A stretch of 64,000 nucleotides of DNA from Frigoribacterium sp. JB110 (GTDB taxonomy: Bacteria > Actinomycetota > Actinomycetes > Actinomycetales > Microbacteriaceae): positions 1 through 64,000 of the forward strand of contig NZ_FUIA01000003.1 in assembly GCF_900163665.1 (NCBI RefSeq), written 5' to 3'. Both the position numbers and the translations under genes were made by a program. Below the pieces are notes generated by a model. The model was not told the origin of the DNA, searched no databases, and was given only the letters and a program-made list of their open reading frames with translations. Below are positions 62,031 to 64,000 of the stretch, in pieces. The stretch's first letter is position 1, and each line of letters starts with the position of its first letter.

Positions 62031-64000
62031 ATGCAGACGACGCGGAGCGTGCGCCCCTTCGAAGTGGTCAGTGAGTATGAGCCGAGCGGTGATCAGCCCA
62101 AGGCGATTGCGGAGCTGGCCGCCCGCATCAACGCGGGCGAGACGGATGTCGTGCTGCTGGGCGCGACCGGAACAGGCAAGTCTGCGACGACGGCCTGGCT
62201 GATCGAGCAGGTGCAGCGTCCGACGCTGGTGCTCTCGCACAACAAGACGCTTGCGGCTCAGCTGGCGAATGAGTTCCGCGACCTGATGCCGAACAACGCG
62301 GTCGAGTACTTCGTGTCGTACTACGACTACTACCAGCCTGAGGCCTACGTTCCGCAGACCGATACCTTCATCGAGAAGGACAGCTCGGTCAACGCAGAGG
62401 TCGAGCGACTGCGACACTCGACCACGAACTCGCTGCTCAGCAGACGCGACACGGTCGTGGTGAGCACTGTGTCGTGCATCTACGGCCTGGGTTCGCCCGA
62501 GGAGTATCTGCGTGCACTCGTTGCGCTGCAGGTCGGCGAGCGCTACGACCGTGATGCGATCATCCGGCACTTCATCGCCATGCAGTACAACCGCAACGAT
62601 GTCGACTTCTCCCGCGGAAACTTCCGTGTGCGCGGCGACACGATCGAGATCATTCCCGTGTACGAGGAGCATGCGATCCGGATCGAACTGTTCGGCGACG
62701 AGATCGAGGCGCTCTACCGGCTGCACCCTCTGACGGGCGACGTGATCGACCGGCTCGATGCGGTCGCGATCTTCCCCGCAACGCACTACGCAGCGGGCAC
62801 AGACACCATCCAGCGCGCGATCAAGACGATCGAAGACGAGCTGCGCGAGCGGCTCGCAGAGTTGAACGCGCAGAACAAGCTGCTCGAGGCGCAGCGTCTG
62901 CAGATGCGCACGCAGTTCGATCTCGAGATGCTCCAGCAGATCGGGTTCTGCTCCGGCATCGAGAACTACTCCAGGCACCTCGATCAGCGCGAAGCGGGGG
63001 AACCGCCGCACACTTTGCTTGACTTCTTCCCCGACGACTTCCTGCTCGTCATCGACGAGTCGCACGTGACAGTGCCTCAGATCGGCGCCATGTACGAAGG
63101 CGACGCTTCGCGCAAGCGCACACTCGTCGAGCACGGCTTCCGGCTGCCGAGCGCGCTCGACAACCGGCCGCTGCGGTGGGACGAATTCAAGGAGCGCATC
63201 GGACAGGCCGTGTACCTCTCGGCGACGCCCGGAAAGTACGAGATGGGCATTGCAGACGGTGTGGTCGAACAGATCATCCGCCCCACCGGGCTGGTCGATC
63301 CGGAGATCGTGGTGAAGCCGTCGAAGGGGCAGATCGACGACCTGCTCGAAGAGATCAGGGTGCGCTCGGAGCGAGACGAGCGCGTGCTCGTGACGACGCT
63401 GACGAAGAAGATGGCGGAGGAGCTGACCGACTTCCTCGAGGAGCACGGCGTGCGGGTGCGCTACCTGCATTCCGACGTCGACACGCTGCGCCGCGTCGAG
63501 CTGCTGACGGAGCTCCGCCAAGGAGTCTTCGATGTGCTCGTCGGCATCAACCTGCTGCGTGAGGGGCTCGACCTTCCCGAGGTGTCGCTCGTGGCGATCC
63601 TCGACGCCGACAAGGAGGGGTTCCTGCGCTCGAGCACATCGCTGATCCAGACGATCGGGCGCGCGGCGCGCAACGTCTCCGGCCAAGTGCACATGTACGC
63701 CGACGTGATGACCGATTCGCTCACCAAGGCGATCGAGGAGACGGACAGGCGTCGCGAGATCCAGGTGGCGTACAACCTCGAGAACGGCATCGACCCGCAG
63801 CCGCTGCGGAAGAAGATCGCCGACATCACCGATCAGCTCACACGTGAGGAGGCAGACACGGCTGAGCTGCTGTCCAAGCGCGGCGGTGCGAGCGGCAAGG
63901 GCAAAGCGCCGACGCCTACTAGGCGCGAAGGCATCGCGGCGGAGGGCGCCGAGCAGGTCGAGCAGATGATCGCCGACCTGACGCAGCAGATGCTCACGGC
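62031..64000 (+). CDS. uvrB: Excinuclease ABC subunit B, 3' end beyond the window
   Basis: At least 656 residues from ATG 62031 (GGAAG five bases before), open to the window end. Helicase-like nucleotide excision repair factor that loads on damage with UvrA and recruits UvrC. Motifs: Walker [11 protein letters not shown], beta-hairpin region [31 protein letters not shown]-like VIDESH, and the C-terminal helicase motif QTIGRAARN. The part ending [15 protein letters not shown] is the start of the UvrC-interacting (UVR) domain. In high-GC actinobacteria the full length is about 690-720 residues, so about 40 or more residues are missing. Confidence 0.97.
   Translation, partial: MQTTRSVRPFEVVSEYEPSGDQPKAIAELAARINAGETDVVLLGATGTGKSATTAWLIEQVQRPTLVLSHNKTLAAQLANEFRDLMPNNAVEYFVSYYDYYQPEAYVPQTDTFIEKDSSVNAEVERLRHSTTNSLLSRRDTVVVSTVSCIYGLGSPEEYLRALVALQVGERYDRDAIIRHFIAMQYNRNDVDFSRGNFRVRGDTIEIIPVYEEHAIRIELFGDEIEALYRLHPLTGDVIDRLDAVAIFPATHYAAGTDTIQRAIKTIEDELRERLAELNAQNKLLEAQRLQMRTQFDLEMLQQIGFCSGIENYSRHLDQREAGEPPHTLLDFFPDDFLLVIDESHVTVPQIGAMYEGDASRKRTLVEHGFRLPSALDNRPLRWDEFKERIGQAVYLSATPGKYEMGIADGVVEQIIRPTGLVDPEIVVKPSKGQIDDLLEEIRVRSERDERVLVTTLTKKMAEELTDFLEEHGVRVRYLHSDVDTLRRVELLTELRQGVFDVLVGINLLREGLDLPEVSLVAILDADKEGFLRSSTSLIQTIGRAARNVSGQVHMYADVMTDSLTKAIEETDRRREIQVAYNLENGIDPQPLRKKIADITDQLTREEADTAELLSKRGGASGKGKAPTPTRREGIAAEGAEQVEQMIADLTQQMLT

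Noticed and set aside
61554..63692. 712-residue antisense frame across uvrB
   Set aside because: UvrB motifs on the plus strand are unambiguous; the antisense frame crosses the 44-bp palindrome and the end of another gene.

Overview
The window is high-GC DNA with dense, overlapping operons. Features that point to an actinobacterium of the Microbacteriaceae type (Microbacterium-like) are the gene order rpsP-khpA-rimM-trmD, an IdeR/DmdR-like iron box, a GlnR-like box before nirBD, a uroporphyrinogen-III synthase fused to a winged helix, S16 and RimM with acidic tails, many GTG starts and a sortase-E-type LAVTG anchor. It looks like ordinary chromosome. No phage, IS element or CRISPR array was seen. 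The genus is inference; the phylum-level call is well supported.

Layout. 1-1198: 3' end of a glycoside hydrolase gene, with a broken reading frame at the window edge. 1355-8410: glycerol catabolism, glpD2-glpF-glpK-glpD1 on the minus strand, divergent from a SorC-family regulator. 8420-13456: iron-siderophore import (binding protein, two permeases, ATPase, siderophore-interacting reductase) behind an iron box. 13689-15754: rpsP-khpA-rimM-trmD. 15778-21896: nitrite assimilation, nirB-nirD with siroheme synthesis genes, behind a GlnR-like box. 21957-24751: MFS exporter and M20 peptidase. 24952-25326: tmRNA. 25687-32114: a 1910-residue secreted protein (PHP hydrolase + metallophosphoesterase + GLUG repeats) and a small LAVTG-anchored partner. 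32188-33648: lipoprotein, inositol-phosphatase-family enzyme, tRNA-Lys. 34165-36415: otsA-otsB. 36457-40354: ilvB-ilvN-ilvC with a long structured leader. 40331-40648: a tandem 97-bp repeat that starts inside the ilvC stop region. 40883-45238: DEAD-box helicase, DksA/TraR-type protein, DUF488 protein, rpsA.

Two accessory clusters stand out. 45312-52596 is a one-strand cluster combining a PhnDCE-type importer, a cytochrome P450 with an atypical I-helix, a PaaX-type regulator and a secreted alpha/beta hydrolase. 53783-61964 has a large FAD/NAD(P)-binding protein divergent from a branched-chain-amino-acid-type (HAAT) importer whose operon ends in two carboxymuconolactone-decarboxylase/AhpD-like proteins. 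Both look like uptake-plus-oxidation systems for unidentified substrates. YchJ-family protein and coaE lie between them, and uvrB begins at 62031 and runs off the window.

A recurring non-coding theme is very long, often perfect palindromes at gene ends. Three of them include the stop codon of the upstream gene.
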